Below are positions 62,880 through 64,000 of a stretch of 64,000 nucleotides of DNA, piece by piece. Both the position numbers and the translations under genes were made by a program. The stretch lies in assembly GCF_009805705.1 (NCBI RefSeq), contig NZ_VSMB01000001.1:124001-188000 (forward strand), written 5' to 3'. Under the pieces are notes generated by a model that saw only the letters and a list, made by a program, of their open reading frames with translations, searched no databases and was not told the DNA's origin. Within the stretch, counting starts at the first letter, position 1. Every line of letters begins with the position of its first letter. Origin of the DNA: Ruania rhizosphaerae. Lineage in GTDB: Bacteria; Actinomycetota; Actinomycetes; Actinomycetales; Beutenbergiaceae.

Positions 62880-62912
62880 CCTTGCTCTCCAGACATCGTT
62901 GTGGTGATCAGT

Positions 62913-62930
62913 AACTTATCCGGTTAAGTT
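62913..62930. promoter_or_regulatory. LacI-type operator before GH20
   Basis: AACTTATCCGGTTAAGTT is an 18-nt palindrome with one mismatched pair and a central CCGG, 34 bp upstream of the GH20 start. A related half-site CTAAGTTATC lies at 63026-63035. Confidence 0.65.
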
Positions 62931-63003
62931 GGCGAGCGCAAGAGCGCGTCGCCCGGCGTCTGAGTGCGCCGGAAGCGATGACGAAACGACCAGAGACGGA
63001 CAC

Positions 63004-63046
63004 TTGCGCCAGGCGATGACATCGCCTAAGTTATCGAATGTCGATA
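63004..63046 (+). promoter_or_regulatory. Promoter with twin palindromes before the membrane-protein/HTH operon
   Basis: TTGCGC (63004-63009), 17 nt, TAAGTT (63027-63032). AGGCGAT-GAC-ATCGCCT (63011-63027) fills the spacer, and TATCGA-ATG-TCGATA (63032-63046) covers the start region. Their centres are 20 bp apart, two helical turns. The HTH protein of the operon is the likely binder. Confidence 0.6.
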
Positions 63047-63074
63047 TTAACGAACAACGATAAGGAGTGAGCCG

Positions 63075-63710
63075 ATGTCCGAGCAACGCGTGCCCGACCG
63101 AGGGGACCGCTTCGCCCTGACAGCCGTCGCCATAGCGGCGGCGATCGTCGCCGTCGGATCGGTGGTGATGACGGTCCTACTCGCCGTCGAGGCCTTCGGC
63201 TCCACGAACCTGCTGATCTCGGGCTTCGAGGTCGAGAACGGATCCTCTCCTGACTTCCTGGCAGACGCCGCTGGTGTGATCGACTCCCACTACACCACGG
63301 TCACGCTGACCGTCGTCGAGCCAGGTGGCGTCGTCCGGCTGCTCTACTTCGTGAGCGGCTCCCTGCACCAGCTGATGGTGCTCGTCGTGGCCGGTGCCGT
63401 CTCCTGGCTGGCATGGCGCACCGCGACCGGTCGCCCGTTCGTCCGATCCGCCACGATCGCCGTCATGCTGGCGGCCGTCGCTGTCCTGGCAGGAGGCGCA
63501 TTCGGTGACCTCCTGCAAGGCATCACCCGCGCCGAGGTTGTCGCCGGGCTGGGCGAGAACGCCATCGCGACCGACACGAGCGAGGGCCTGCTCGCGCTGA
63601 TGGTCTCGTCCACACTTGGCTGGCTCGGATGGGGCCTCGCGCTCGGCGTCATCGCCCAGGTCCTCTGGATCGGTGAGCGCATGCAGAAGGACACGGAGGG
63701 GCTGGTATGA
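63075..63710 (+). CDS. DUF2975-like membrane protein
   Basis: A 211-residue membrane protein with four hydrophobic helices (about residues 13-38, 90-112, 122-147, 170-200) and an extracytoplasmic loop between the first two. The layout and the HTH gene immediately downstream are typical of the DUF2975/YozG pairs in Gram-positive bacteria. ATG with AAGGAG upstream (63062-63067). The stop overlaps the HTH start as ATGA. Function unknown; possibly the signal-sensing partner of the HTH protein. Confidence 0.75.
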   Translation: MSEQRVPDRGDRFALTAVAIAAAIVAVGSVVMTVLLAVEAFGSTNLLISGFEVENGSSPDFLADAAGVIDSHYTTVTLTVVEPGGVVRLLYFVSGSLHQLMVLVVAGAVSWLAWRTATGRPFVRSATIAVMLAAVAVLAGGAFGDLLQGITRAEVVAGLGENAIATDTSEGLLALMVSSTLGWLGWGLALGVIAQVLWIGERMQKDTEGLV

Positions 63711-63940
63711 CGCCCCGCCGCGCCGACGAGACCGAGCCGACGCTCATCCACTGCCGTCTCGACGAGTTACTCGCCGAACGCGGGATGACCCTCACGCAAC
63801 TGTCAGAGAACGTCGGGGTGAGCCTCGTGAACCTCTCGGTGCTCAAGAACGACCGGGCGAAGGCGATCCGCTACTCCACACTTGCCGCGATCTGCGACGC
63901 CCTGCAGTGCGACGTCGGCGACCTTCTCGTGCGGGCGTAG
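63707..63940 (+). CDS. YozG-type Cro/CI HTH regulator
   Basis: A 77-residue XRE-family DNA-binding protein: ITCR-like start (LIHCRLDELLAERGMTLTQLSENVGVS), recognition helix around NLSVLKNDRAKAIRYSTL, and the short C-terminal end LQCDVGDLLV that is typical of YozG. Encoded in a 4-nt overlap with the membrane protein. Likely autoregulator of the pair through the palindromes at 63011-63046. The remaining 60 bp of the window show nothing I can call. Confidence 0.92.
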   Translation: MTPRRADETEPTLIHCRLDELLAERGMTLTQLSENVGVSLVNLSVLKNDRAKAIRYSTLAAICDALQCDVGDLLVRA

Positions 63941-64000
63941 CGCGACCGGCGCTGGTTCCCGGCTGCGCGCCTCCAACCGGCCCGCATAGGGCAGGTGCGG

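Overview
The window is high-GC DNA with dense genes, frequent GTG starts, many 4-nt ATGA/GTGA overlaps and families typical of Actinomycetota: an ECF42-type sigma factor with its YCII partner, an Erm(37)-like methyltransferase, DUF2993/LmeA, a CopD-CtaG fusion, Eis-like acetyltransferase, LPXTG/LAXTG surface proteins, and sugar ABC importers without their own ATPase. The family mix suggests a micrococcalean chromosome, perhaps Ruaniaceae or a relative. That placement is inference. No tRNA, rRNA, CRISPR array, insertion sequence or prophage is visible.

Layout. 1-13.5 kb is mostly housekeeping and accessory genes: a 5'-truncated heme oxygenase, a thioredoxin-NHL protein, two tandem membrane paralogues, the YCII/ECF42 pair, a hotdog-like protein, an Erm(37)-like rRNA methyltransferase, LmeA-like, TetR, a sortase-anchored RCC1-repeat protein built from seven exact 123-bp units, a spermidine-synthase-like protein and an S9 peptidase. 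13.5-24.4 kb is a LacI-controlled sugar locus: an LplB/LplC/LplA-type ABC importer with a promoter, operator-like sites and a coupled leader peptide, then a 2-hydroxyacid dehydrogenase, the LacI regulator, an AXE1-type esterase, a DUF3311/sodium symporter pair and an L-fuconolactonase-like amidohydrolase.

24.4-41.4 kb is a glycan-utilisation locus. A leftward eight-gene operon (binding protein, two permeases, SGNH-esterase/beta-propeller fusion, DUF1961, sulfatase, Gfo/Idh/MocA, GH31) faces a rightward set (GntR regulator, second sulfatase, aldo/keto reductase) and a secreted GH-like protein. Two sulfatases, a candidate L-fucose-type dehydrogenase and the nearby fuconolactonase point to a sulfated, probably deoxysugar-containing polysaccharide. 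The substrate is inference.

41.4-49.2 kb holds an SDR, a three-gene acyl-CoA-ligase/thioesterase/oxidoreductase operon, a glyoxalase-like protein, MsrA and CopD-CtaG. 49.4-54.9 kb is a MoxR/DUF58/VWA (Bat-like) operon. 55.1-58.8 kb has an Eis-like acetyltransferase and a polymorphic toxin cassette in which the WXG100-like carrier and the GH-E nuclease are on separate genes, followed by ankyrin and DUF2185 immunity candidates. 58.8-63.9 kb has a LacI regulator, a wall-anchored GH20 hexosaminidase and a membrane-protein/HTH pair with twin operator-like palindromes.

The most unusual non-coding signal is a dispersed repeat family (core CGTCGATCTGGCG) at three intergenic loci, each with two or three direct copies closed by one inverted copy.
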